Shown here one piece after another: positions 13,809-26,273 of a DNA stretch of 64,000 nt. Position 1 is the first letter of the stretch. The number at the start of each line of letters is the position of its first letter. Origin of the DNA: Tethya wilhelma (taxonomy: Eukaryota; Porifera; Demospongiae; Tethyida; Tethyidae); contig CAXIPT010000001.1 of assembly GCA_964030475.1 (NCBI GenBank), positions 4,852,995 to 4,916,994 of the forward strand. Reading direction: 5' to 3'. Both the position numbers and the translations under genes were made by a program. Below the pieces are notes generated by a model. It was given only the letters and a program-made list of their open reading frames with translations, did not search any database and was not told where the DNA came from.

Positions 13809-15510
13809 ATGGAAACAGTATCTGCTGCTGTTAAGAAAGTACAGGTAGCTACAAGACGCAGAACTAGATCTACGAGCGGAAAGGTGACTTCCCAGGTAAA
13901 TTTGTACTTGTGGCCTGTTATAAGTGCTTGCTAATTTTCTTGTTTTTCACTGTTTGGTATATTTTAGCTGTGAAAATTGGTCTTAGCGCAAAAAGTTGTA
14001 ACTGATTATAGCTGTTTGTAGATCTAATTTTCTGTTTGGGTGGTAAAACATGAATATGTGCACTGTTGTGTAGGATACACAGAAAAGGAGGACAGTGAAG
14101 AGGACAAGAGCTATGCAAAGGCAACAAGTGACAGAGATAGTTACAGTAAGTTGCGTTAGGCGAAGTGTGTGTATGTGTGAATGCCTCTTCTCTAGTTGGC
14201 CATTGGATGTGACCTGTTTGGCCATCACGAGGCGCCTTTTCCTAGTCAAAGCCCGCCATTGGTTTCCCGCCTTGTGGTACCCCCTGCGCTGCAATGTTAA
14301 TTTACATACGTAACGTTGGGTGTGCTGAATATTTTATAGTCGTAGGCTTGTTTTTCAGCGGGCAAACTTGTGAATCGCCGTTCTTATTTTCTGATTATTT
14401 CATTCAAACCGCTCACACTTTGCAGATGAAAGAAAACACTGTCAAGATGCAAGAGTCAAGCACCACCAGTGGATTTCAACAACTGGTGCCTAAATTACAG
14501 CCAATCCATCTGGCCTGCAAGGAGAACTTGGTGGTACGCAGCTCTACAGTGAGGGAGAGAAAGCAACAGCCACTAACCCATGGGATATCAGCAGAGCTTG
14601 AAGTGAACAAAGATTGTATTCACTCATATGTTCCTTCTCCGGTGAATGAATTGTTTTCTGCATCTGCTCCGGACACCGGTGCCGTCTATGGCACATCATT
14701 TACTAGCAACACAAGTACCGGTCACAGCGCAGCAGTGTTTACTCTACCTCATCAGTCATCAAGCCTACACGTTCATAGGCAAGCTGCACTGGAGGGACAG
14801 TTGTTGCATGATCTAGCCGTACACTCAGGAAGTATGGGGACGTACTCTTCTCTTCCAAACCTTCAGTGGGTCGATTCTGGAGAGCTGTGGAGACAGATGA
14901 GATCGAAGGATGTCACAAAGACAGCACCTGAAACTGAACTGAGAAGTAGACATCCAGGGATTGCACCGAGTATGAGAGTCATACTGCTGGACTGGATGAT
15001 GGAAGTATGTACACGTGTGTGCTTTGTTCCTGCATGTTTAGTTCTTTTATGTGTTTATGTGTGCTTATGGGTTTGTATAACTAAACGTGTGTGTATATGG
15101 TGTGTGTGTGTGTGTGTGTAATATAGGGATCAAGAGTCCCTATATATCACTGTGTGATTTGCTTTGTTAGTAATATTATATTGTGCAAGTCTTTGTGAAT
15201 CTGTTGCGTTGTTACACATACCCTAAACCAACCTGCCTCAGTTTATCCATAACAATGTCATAGAATCAATTTTCAGTTATGAGGTTACTACTGTAATCAA
15301 CCTGCTAGTTTGTTTTCTAGTGCTCCCCTTTCACTGTCCTCATGGCTGCTCTGATGATCGATATGATCGCTGTGACCTTGTGTGTGTGTGGCATGTCAAA
15401 CATCCTGCTTGCATTTACTTAGCAGTATCAACTCTCCAACCACAGCTAAGAAGGGGTACTATGACTTGCTATCTAAAATAGTACCCTGAGCTTTATTACT
15501 GACTCTGTTG

Positions 15511-15558
<48 letters not shown>

Positions 15559-15773
15559 GATAAAAGTGTGGTTGTCACTCTTCATTGTTCACCCTCCCCA
15601 GCCTCCTACTTTGCTGAACAGTGAATAATGCAGTTATAGGCACTAGAGAGAACCACCCCAAACCTCAAGTAGCTATGGATGAATAAGATTTACTGAAACA
15701 AACAACCACTAATGTCTCTTAGCTAGAGTGTTTGTGAATGGCCCAGACCAGTAAACAATTGCTAATCAACGTG

Positions 15774-15813
<40 letters not shown>

Positions 15814-18306
15814 GTTTGTGAAGAGTACAAACTCCACAGAGAGACCTACTATCTTGCTATGGACATGTATGACAGGTTCATGGACTCGAGGAATGGTATC
15901 CTAAAGGAGCAGCTGCAACTAGTAGGCGTCACTTGCCTCTTCATTGCTTCCAAGATAGAGGTCAGTTGCTAGGTTTGCTTGTAGAGCCCAACTCTACAGT
16001 TTATCATGGTTAGGGTGGTGTTGAGTGGTTTCTTCCAGTCCACACATTGAAACTATGTGAACTAACAGTTGAACAACTTTATGTGGAAAAAAGGAATGGC
16101 TTAATTGCAATGAGATGAGATGTGACACGATTACCGACTAAATGTGTTTATCGTTTTGCTGTGTGGAGAGTGCCCCAATGGGGTTTTATATGTTACCTGA
16201 AAACCCTTTTGAAAGCACTACATGATGGTTGTGTACAGAGATATGCCTGCTGGTCTGTGTGGTCAACAGGGCTTCACACTTGTCTAAACTGCTGCCTTTG
16301 TGTGAACACTAAAAGTGCACACACACTCTAATTCCCCAGTCTCTGTTTTGGCATGACCTCATCTACGGTTCCCATGGTCATTGGTGTTCATCATGATACA
16401 TCCATTGTTTTTTGGTTTTTTAAAATTTTCTTTCCCCCCTCTCTCTCTCTCATTTTGTTGTTCCCTTCAGGAGATCTATCCGCCTAAAGTCACAGAATTT
16501 GCATATGTTACCGATGGTGCGTGCACTGTGGCCAACATCCTCGACACAGAGTTGATCATCTGCAAGGTGAGTGCATGCACGTATCAGTATCGCCACTGGA
16601 ATGTGGGGATAATTTCTAGAGAGTGTTTGGCTGTTCTGGACACAGACCAAGAGTGTTCTTGGTTTTGTAGCAGAGTAAGGATGTTGCACTCACTCACATT
16701 ACTTAGCATGCCTCAGTGATACTCCCACTGGCTACGTCAATCCCAATGTGTCTACAAGATTTCCAATTTGTACATTCTTTGTAGTTTGCACGACCACAGA
16801 TTATATGTAGTGTAAAATTATGAAGGAAATGGACTAATAAAACTATCTAATAATATCTAGATTAGGCGGGATAGGCACTTTTGGGTCTCTCGTTTGAAGC
16901 ATGTAGTATGTTGAATGAACTTGATGGGTTTCTGGACAAAGCTCTGCCCACAATTGTTGACACTGTTCTTCCTCTCTATTATATAGACGTTGAATTGGAA
17001 GCTGAACCACCGTACTGTATCGGTGAACACATGGGTGAACATCTACATCCAACTGGCCAGTCACCACCTCAGACCTTCAGCGACCAAGACAAAAGAGTTC
17101 GAGTATCCTGCTTACTCGGGAGTGGAGTTTATACGGATCATGCAACTTCTCGACCTCTGCCTGTTGGATATTGCCAGTCGGCAGTTTAGTAGCAGTATCT
17201 TGGCTGGTGCAGCACTCTGCCTGGCGTCGGAGAGGAGTCGACCCTACTTCACCATCATTACAGGTGTGTGTGTGTGTGTGTGTGTGTGCATGCCTAGCTG
17301 TATGTGGTTTATGTGGTCTGATGTTGGTGAATGCTGAACAGTGTTTTTCCATAGTCAATTCAAAAGTATGCAATCTAATTAACCACATGTAGGTTTGGAG
17401 TTGAGTGACATTCAGATGTGCCTCAATTGGATGCACCCATGTGCGACAGTATTTAATCAGAAAGCTCAACCACGACCACTGAAAAGTTTCTCAAGAGTAA
17501 GTCTTGTTGTTGTTGTGTAGTTTGTGCATGCTTGTCTTCTGACTTGTTGCATGAAAAAATCTTGAGATCTAGCTGAGATTCATGCATGACTTGTGTTTCT
17601 TATCTGCTTGCTCTGCCTTGAGGTTGGGGCCTGGGTGGGTGTGTGTGTGCATTGTGTACCACCATGACCAGCTAGACTCCTATGGGATGGGACCAGCCCT
17701 TGCATGGAGAGGGCCTGGCACTTTCCCTTTGTCTTGATATTGTTATCACCGTTATGAATATCTTATCTAGTTAGTGCATGAAGTCGTGAATGCTTGCTTC
17801 ACTAATTAATAATCATTGTTATTTTGTTGACCTGTTTTGTTTTAGGTAGCACCTCAAGACTCGCACAACATCCAGACACACGAGGTGTCCATCTCGATGC
17901 TGGTGAGTTAATGTGACCGTGTCTGTTTGTTTTGGAGTGTGTGACGTGGGTGGAAGAAAAGGACATGAATGCTCTATTAATGGCAACCACATACATGTGT
18001 GCAACACATGATGTATGCAATGTAACACAGACAGTTTGATCTACAGTGTGTCATTGTGGCTGCAACCGGTACAAGTTTACATTCAGAATCTATGTAATAC
18101 TTTAAAGATAACTTGTTAACTTGGTGATTCCCAAGACCCATTCACACCACCATACACACACACTAACACAGGATGATGCAATGGAGCTCAGGAAGAGCCA
18201 AGAGAGTATGCCTTCCCAGCTTGCATTCCTTCAAGACTGCTCTGTGCTCATGACCCCTCCTAGATCAGAGAGAAGACACCTAGCACCCATCAACACGGCA
18301 TGCTAG
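13809..18306 (+). CDS. CCNE: Cyclin E
   Basis: G1/S cyclin that activates CDK2. Nine exons in phase: 13809-13895, 14074-14145, 14426-15004, 15814-15960, 16471-16566, 16987-17263, 17393-17496, 17846-17902 and 18172-18306, giving 517 residues with an N-terminus longer than in vertebrates. The N-terminus is basic (RRRTRS, KRRTVKRTRAMQRQQ), likely nuclear-targeting. The cyclin box shows MRVILLDWMMEV, YKLHRETYYLA, FIASKIEEIYPPK and FAYVTDGAC. NTWVNIYIQLA matches the cyclin E centrosomal-localisation segment, and DSHNIQTH is a cyclin E-specific tail motif. The C-terminus contains LMTPPRS, equivalent to the Fbw7/CDC4 phosphodegron (TPxxS) of human cyclin E1. A (CT)n tract forms the pyrimidine tract before 15814, and the donor at 17264 is the first unit of a (GT)n run. 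Confidence 0.97.
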
Positions 18307-19458
18307 CCACACCCAGGATACAATGGGAGACCTGGGGGCTAGCAAGCTACACTGTGTGCACAGATCTGTCTGTGAAAAATGCTATACCACCTTTAGGGAA
18401 AGTTTCAACCTAGGATGTACGTGGCAAAATGTTTTTGTCAATAACTGTTTGTTGTTTTTTTTTTCTCTGTAAATTTTTCATACACTTTTAGGTTATATGT
18501 TTTCCTTTCTGTTTTATTATTGTTGGTTTGTATAACTATAGTGCTAGCATTTTTGTGTGTTTTTATCACTTTCTTACATGTGCACATATCACCTGTTTGC
18601 TCACACATAATATTATTATCAGAACAATTACTATAAGAGTATTAATATTGTTTATGCATTAATTATTGTCTTGAGGCAAAGTCATGCCATTTCACTCGTG
18701 TTTATTATATTGTTTTGCTCTTTTAACACATCGATATTGTTTGATATTAAAATATTATTATTTAAACTACTGATCATGATCTTTTTGTGAAGATAAGTAA
18801 TTAAAGTCTTTGTTTGCAAGATATAATTATATATACAACATAATTATATCCATGCATAATAAAATTGTGTGCTTCATTTATAGAATTCATAAGTACACCT
18901 GTAATTAATAACACAATGGGGGAGGGGAAGGGGGGGGGGGGGNNNNNNNNNNNNNNNNNNNNNNNNNNGGGGGGGGGGGGGGGGGGGGGGGACAAGGTTC
19001 TATAGGTAGCCAGAGGAAAATTATTGTAGTGAACAGATCAAGATAAATTTTATAATGTCATGCAGCCAGTTTGGTATAATCATACGTATACAGTAGCACT
19101 CACAAATAAATCCCCACACAAATAATATGAAACAAGAAAGAACAACTGATGCAAACTTTGTAGAATCTGGAGCAGTATTAAATTATTGACCATAATGATG
19201 ACATAATTAATTATTAATGGTATTGTACAACAACATAATACATACAACAAAGACAATTATTATAAACTCTGACAAAGACACACTATTATTATTGATCACA
19301 CTCTTTTTTTTTTATTTCAACAAACTGAAGGGGTTATTGGCAAGAGAAGTACACAGCACTGATAAAGCAACATGGATGGACAGAAACTTTTGGTCAAAAA
19401 GCAGGGAAAAATAAACTTAACAATAATCATTACAAAATATATACATGCATTCAATTCA
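18307..19458. other. Convergent intergenic region with sequencing gap
   Basis: This is the 3' flank of cyclin E and of the VWA gene. It is AT-rich, with no coding signal. 18943-18968 is N, flanked by G homopolymers (18931-18942 and 18969-18991). Confidence 0.8.
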
Positions 19459-21888
19459 CTATGATTGTTGTAAGTGCACGTGCAAGTTTAATGAGTCACA
19501 GCATACATTGGCCTCCATGGCTGGATTGTTGCAGTAGGAGAGCTCAATGAGGTAGTCTCCGTGTGAATCATACATCCTCGAGGAGTGAATGGACGAGAGG
19601 TCCTCTGTTGTCCCAGTCTCACTGGCACCATCACCCCAATTAATGGTATAACTGAAAAGAAATTTCATATATAAAAAGCCAATAATAATGCATGGGTACG
19701 TAAACTAGACTAATGATTTGTCCATACAGAGAGCAATACCGTATAGCAGGAAATTTTCGTGGGGGAAAATTTTTTTGCGAATTTTGTGGTTTGGTAGCTT
19801 TCCGCGAAAATTTTCCCCCACGAAATTTGTAAGGTATGTGGTCGTCACGTATAGTTGAGACGCAATTCACGAAAATTTCCCCGCGAATTTCTATTCAAGA
19901 CGAAAACGCAAAAATTTTCCCCTATCCTATACGGTAGCTACGTAGTCTCATCCCCAGGCTGGCTCCCCTCCCCCCACCAGAAGAGAGAAAGAGAAGAGAG
20001 AGGGAGAGCCTTGGAATGAGGCTCAGCAATAGCAGTATTCATTGTTGTGTTGGTATCAATGTTTGTTCTGTGACCCACCTACCTGAAACCTTCTGATTCG
20101 GAACAATTTCCAGCAGTTACACTGAGGTCAAGGTTCACCTGTGAAGTGAGGAGGACTTGAGTTGCTGATGAATTTCTGCCAATCCTGGGACAACACTTTC
20201 TGTGAGCTATGTAGGATTACGTAAGAATAATGAATGACATGTGCAGATGAACAAAAAAAGGACACACACACTCACCTGTTCCTATTGTGAATGGCACAAT
20301 CTTCATCAGTGTCTTGCCATATCCGTCGTCAACATTCAGAATGAAGAGGTGTGGCCCCGGTTCAAGACTACCAACGTCTACTTCATACACACCATTGGGA
20401 GTGTTACCTAATGGTGGACACAGGGAGAGGAAGGGGGAGGGGAAGGGGAGGGGTCACATTCACAAACACAACATATATAGGACAGTGTTTCTGCTACTAT
20501 ATGGTAAACAGGGAGGACCACCCTGTTTACGTTAGAACTAATTGAATTAAAATTAAAGGAATGGGAGTGGTTTGAGGCTTAACTAAATTAAATAGCATGA
20601 AACAAATATTATTATTGAGCACCCTGTATAACTTTTGTTGTAGAGGAATCACTGCTAATAGGATGTTCACAATCAACACCCTAGAACTATAGTGTGGTGT
20701 GATAGAGGAGGTACAGCATACATAGCCCCATTTACACCAGCCACCAATGAGGTCATAACCCCCAGTTGCAATCCAGGTATGGTTTACATTGCAGTTTGAT
20801 GAACTGGATTACAGTAACACAATGTCATGGAAACACTCTCAAGTGGCTTGTAATCTGTACCCTGGATCAACTAATCCAGGTTGGTCTGAATAGAGCACAT
20901 GTTTTGAGTGCACCTTTGCTCAAAGTAGAAAATCCATTAACTAGTCATGTGACCACAAAACACTGCAATGGGATTTGATCACATGCAGGCACTTGCTGAC
21001 TCAGCAAAGGCATACTCATGTTGTAACTGTGACTTGTGTATTGAGTGACTCACTGCATGCAACAGGGACAAGCGATTGAACACACATTCATTACAAGTGG
21101 GCCCTCCAATCATTGCATGTGCCTCTTGTCACAGTGCAAAGAGAGACGAGGATCTACCTTACTCACTAGACCACTCAATGATGTATAACACTCACATGGC
21201 TGTAGCGGGAGACCCGACACCTGACATCTTGCAATGACTCTCCTGTCACAAGTGAAGACTGCCACTAAGATGGAGAGGTCAGTTGGTCCCATCACTCTTA
21301 GATCACACGACAATGGCCCAGTAGCTGGATAAGTAAGAAAAGGAAGAAGAGTTTAGATGCCACTCCTTGGCTCATATAGTTTAGTAGTACGCCATACAGC
21401 TGGAAATATTGACGGGGGCTTTAATTTGACAGTTTGACAGTCAAAGTCCGGCCAAATCGTCAAATTGTTAAAATTATCATTTTACATTCGTATTTTTTAA
21501 CCATCAATATTTCTAGCTATACGGTAATCAAAATAAAGTGAAAAACATAGCTTGAGATCAACTCCATCACTAAATTCTCTGGTATCTTAAACACTTACGT
21601 GGATGAGGGGGCAGCTGCAGGGGAACCTTGATGTTCTTTGTGTCCACGAATCCATCGTAGTCCATACAAGAGATGGTGATGTCGTGTGTGCCCACTCCCA
21701 GCTCACGTGGGTCGGCTTGAAACTCATTTGAACAAAACGAGTTTGTTGTGTTTGTCCGACAGATGCAGTGGACCTCGGAGCATGATGTGTTGAAACGGAT
21801 CATTATCCTACCAAACAAGTCAGGAGGCTCTGCACTGATGTTCATGATCATGAGAGGACCTTGGGTGGGGGTGGGGGAAGGAGAGAGA

Positions 21889-21944
<56 letters not shown>

Positions 21945-24900
21945 NTGTGTGTGTGTGTGTGTTTGTATAAAAGCATAATAACTATACAAACAAACTAACA
22001 CATACAAGGAATGAAATCAGCTCCTCCAATAGAACACAAAAAAGAACGGTCACTTCTTGCAAAGCCTTCAGTCATTATGACAATGGCTAAGCTGTTGTTA
22101 GCATCGGGCAGGGCCCTCAGTGAGACGTGGGGAGCTAACTCGTCCTCTCCTGGTGGTACGTAGAACCTGAACACTCGGCTTCCTGTGTAAGCCTTTCGCT
22201 TGCCAAACAAGAGTAGTTGATATGGCCCACTGGTGAGGTTCTTTGCATAGTAAGGACTCTCACCTGTTCATACATTGAAAAGCAAAGAAACATACAGTAA
22301 GAATTGAAACCATAGTGTTGGTTTTCTATAGTGCCCAATAAATAGTGGGGGGAAATTTTTGCTCTTGAAAACTGAGAAAGTAATAGGATGTATACATACT
22401 CCACCTCTTGACTTAATTAATGCATGGCACATGCAGACTCTAAACTATGTGGACTGGATACTGATCAGTACAATCAATAGCTATGTATGTGATGATAGTC
22501 CTATGTCCCTCACTCACATGCTGAGAGAGTAGGTGTGTCAGAATCACTTGACACTAGGAAGCAGTAGTACTGGGCATTGGTGCGCCCACTGGAAAATTCA
22601 AGCTCCACATCACCTCCTGGGAACTGAGACAATGTCCCATTCAATATCAGTGGCACTGTATGATCAGAGACAGAACAGACATAAAGATTTAACGGCCATA
22701 TGACAATCTCCTCACAAGGTAAAAATGAGAGTGCTATGATAAACCAATGTTGGCACTTCAGACTGATGTATTGATCTCAGGATTGTCTCGCTACAACAAC
22801 AATAACCAGGAATTAATCGTACACACTTGTACTTGTGAAATTGAAAAGGTGCCTATGTTACAACACGAGCATATATCACCATGTTACCAACAACACAATA
22901 AGCATGCAGTGAGCCACTCAGTAAGTATGCTGGTTAGCTGGCTAACTACATACATAGGTGCAAACACCCAAGCTAACTGAGAACACAATCCACTTCTCTT
23001 ACATGGTGTCTCTGTTGGAACAGTGGGGGCGAGTATAGATGTGACTGTTGGGACAACAGGAGTTGGTTGTATGAGATCCACACACTGGTACACAAAAGGA
23101 AGAACATTAAAGTACATATATATATATATATATAGTTAGTTCACAGAGAAAAATGAATTAATGGCTTATGCATGTATAGAGGAATGTAATAAGGGTCCTA
23201 ACCTCTGGTGGTGAGTCATTTATTGAACATCGGCACCTCAGTTGGTCAGTTGGCACTTCACATCTGCACTCTTCAGTCGTGCTCTCATCTTCATTCTCTT
23301 CCGATGAACACACACACTCCTCACACACTTGAGTGGGGAATAGTGGTACTATGTCGTGAACAGCAACAAATGCCTGTGCTACTGAATCCAAGATGCTGTG
23401 GTCTTCCAGAGCAAACAGCTGTATTGACCACGATGAACCTCCACTGTCCAGTGCAAGAGTGACATAATCTTGTATTGTCTGTCCTTCATTACTGGTATAA
23501 AGCACTTCTCCATTAGCTAATTCAAAGTCTTCGCCAGGTCTGACTATTGTAGCTCTACTGTAGCCATTCAGGCCTATTGCAGTGACAGAATTGGTTTCGT
23601 TTGGACGAAGACTGAAGTCTGCATCGACGATGGTATCGAGTGTGATGTTGCTCTCTTTCAGTTGGTCTAGCATGGACTCTCGAGTGAGAGCAGCTGCAGT
23701 TGATAGCGTACTCCTTCCTCTGTTGGTTACAATAATCACATGTTTGGCAATTTCTGGATCATCACGAAAAGGTGCCTGAGTTGCTGTGAAATTGAGAGCT
23801 TCATATCCATCAGCAATGTCACCGTTTCTCTTCAGCTGTCTCCTAGCCGTCACGAATTCAGACTCTGGGAAGAAAATATTTCCATTAACTAATAGGAACC
23901 GAGCAGTTAAAAATCTCCCACGAGATCCAAACTGCACCAGACAGTATCTGTTATTAGTCATGTTCCCCACACCATTGTTCTTGAGATGCCCTTCAAGTAG
24001 AGGAACAAAGTTCTGTGTCCACCGCTGAAAACCACTCATGGTGGTAGTAGCAGCAACTACAAAACAAACATCGACGGCTTTATATCCTTTAGTACGTGTG
24101 CCCAGTCTGTAGAGATGTTCGTCCACCTCAGGAAGAGTATCCTCTGTGGAGGAAAACAAGAGATTCAAATTCCATGCCCACTATTCATATTCACAATCAA
24201 TGCATATATAGTGCATGGATGAGCAATAATTTTGGTCATTAATTTTATAGCTGCAGTAAAGTAAAGTTAGAGGACTAGCCCCGATGGTAATGAACTGTAG
24301 CTGAAAATCTAATACAGACTATGCCTAAATATGACACTAAGAGGCAATAAATTATGATAATACATATTTCATGCAGCCTTTTCATAGGTAAATTTAATAT
24401 ATAAATCTCTAGAAAGACGAGTGAACAGACATCATAGCGTGAAACAATGATTGCTACATCGGTCTCATGACATTGCATGCATTCTCCCATTCATGTCAAT
24501 TTGGACTGTGTTGTACACATTGTGAGAGCAATAGGACAGCTCCATTCAACTGGTACACTTTCTCAAAAATGAATCTTTTTGATTTGAATCTATAATATTA
24601 CAGTCCTGATGCCATTAATGAAGCCCACCACCTTGTTTGTTTAACTTGTCACCTATTCAAGAGATGTTTAATTGTAGATCCTATTAAATGGATTGTATGC
24701 AGTTCTACATTATCAAAATTAATGCAGAGTCTACAGTTTGCGTGAAGAATCGAAGATAAGATGAAGCCATTTACCTAAAATTTCCGCCATAAATCTCTCA
24801 TCAATAATGATTCATTCCTAAGTCCTTGGAGTTGTGGCACTTCATTTTAGGTAGCTATATACTACTGTGACTATCATTGCAAATGTCAGACAGATGTTAC

Positions 24901-26273
24901 ACATTTGAAACTAACATCACTAAAGCATAAACTTGCTGATTCGTGAAGGCCAGTAATACTGTATGCATGCTGAAATTATCCCATAAAACTACTGCCGTTA
25001 CATATATACATGCACTTGCTACTGCCTTTTATTTGAACATACCATGGCAACAACAAACATGAGACAGAAGCCAATGGTATTGTGTTCAGTAATACATCTT
25101 TGAACACAAAAACGTGTGCAGAAAAATTGATCTTACAGTAACACTACACACAGCATGTAGAGAATCCATGGAGAATTGATGAATGAACAAAAGCTAAATA
25201 TCCCTAGAGCTGTACGACTGCCAGTGAGTCAGAGACAAAGAGCCAACATTTCAAAGCAGAATGCAATTCAGAACAGCGGAGGTGCATAAAGCCCTCAAAG
25301 TCTTTCGATTTATCATTCACATGATTTTTGAGCATGTAACTTGATCTAGGTTAAACTTGAGAGTTATGTTTGAGAGCCAATGACACTGTATGTATGGTTT
25401 GTCACTGATTTCAATAGACCAATGCCAATAGACAGTACATTAAGTATATGCATACAATATGGACATTCAACAAGGATAAAACACTCTTTTGAAGACATAT
25501 TGACACCACATAGTGCATGCTTATTGACAGACAACGGGCCACTGAGTCACATGTGCATACACTATCTATGGATATATTAATTTTTGATATTCAACCTGGG
25601 AATGGTTAATGATTAATCCATACATACAATATTACCATAGCGTACCTTGGGCTTGATGGCAATTCTCTGCAAAAAGACATGATAAAAAATAACATAATGT
25701 TACGTCTCTTGTATGATAGCACATACATGGAGCTCTATAGCATGGAGCCATGCACTTGGCTATTACAAGCATGCAGATTGAGTATAAAATTCATAGTAAT
25801 CAGTTTCGTAGACAATTGTAGGAGTATCTCCATTGACAGATACAGTATGGAATGACTGATATAGGCTTGGTGGACGCACAATCCATGAAGAGAGTCACAC
25901 TCTTATCAACTACTAGAATCTGCACCTCAACTTTACCATGGCACTAGCTAGTCAGTAGATTTATTGTACATAGCATTACGTATACATGCCCTGCTCTATT
26001 ACTTGTGAGTTCTTGTTGTACAGTAGTACTAAGAACATTTGACTAGAATTCGAAAGACCTGGGTTCAAATCCCAGCTAGATCTCAAGATTTTTTCCTTTG
26101 ATATTCCATGCATGCATGCAGCCACATTCAATATAATTATTATTATAATTATACTAACCTCCATTTTTGCAAAACTCTGTGCAGTGACTGACAAAAGGAC
26201 TGGCCAATAAAAAGAATGATATCCAACATGAAAGCAATCTTGCACAACAGTATCTCCTTGCAGTAGGCTCCAT
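19459..26273 (-). CDS. Secreted multidomain protein: Cys-rich start, VWA-like domain, PKD/Ig-like modules
   Basis: Eleven exons in phase, 797 residues: 26273-26159, 25666-25646 (a 21-nt microexon), 24143-23203, 23084-23003, 22655-22518, 22263-22006, 21859-21599, 21324-21196, 20407-20276, 20206-20083 and 19651-19459. Exon 1 encodes a signal peptide (hydrophobic WISFFLLASPFVS) then CTEFCKNG, continued by ENCHQAQ. The 941-nt exon is VWA-like: VDVCFVVAATTTMSG stands where DxSxS of the metal site is expected, so the MIDAS is degenerate, and HVIIVTNRG follows as a central strand. A Cys/acidic stretch (CEECVCSSEENEDES) and a Thr/Pro linker follow, then several roughly 100-residue beta modules, the last with the PKD signature INWGDG. 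There is no transmembrane helix at the C-terminus, so it is probably an extracellular matrix or body-fluid protein. No family name assigned. Confidence 0.8.
19737..19936. mobile_element. MITE-like element with TACCGTATAG terminal inverted repeats
   Basis: Starts TACCGTATAGC and ends with its complement CTATACGGTA. The interior is rich in inverted GAAAATTTTCC / GGAAAATTTTC blocks and has no ORF. It lies in the last intron of the VWA gene. Related termini occur at 21388-21526 and 37528-37708. Confidence 0.65.
21388..21526. mobile_element. MITE-like element, same terminal family
   Basis: The left end TACGCCATACAGCTGGAAAT and the right end (reverse complement TACCGTATAGCTAGAAAT) form imperfect terminal repeats of about 26 bp. 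The interior has CAAATT/AATTTG blocks. It is intronic to the VWA gene. Confidence 0.65.
21878..21961. repeat. (GA)n / N / (GT)n at an assembly gap
   Basis: GA run interrupted by N at 21945 and followed by a GT run, in the intron upstream of the 21859-21599 exon. Exon phases on both sides agree, so no coding exon need be missing here. Confidence 0.85.
24168..25645. other. Intron of the VWA gene, nothing recognised
   Basis: About 1.5 kb of AT-rich intron between the 21-nt microexon and the VWA exon. I saw no coding exon, RNA gene or structured repeat. Confidence 0.6.

Noticed and set aside
26030..26085. tRNA-like T-arm (CTGGGTTCAAATCCCAG)
   Set aside because: The T-arm pairs well, but no matching acceptor stem, D-arm or anticodon arm can be folded upstream. 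At most it is a tRNA-derived SINE remnant.
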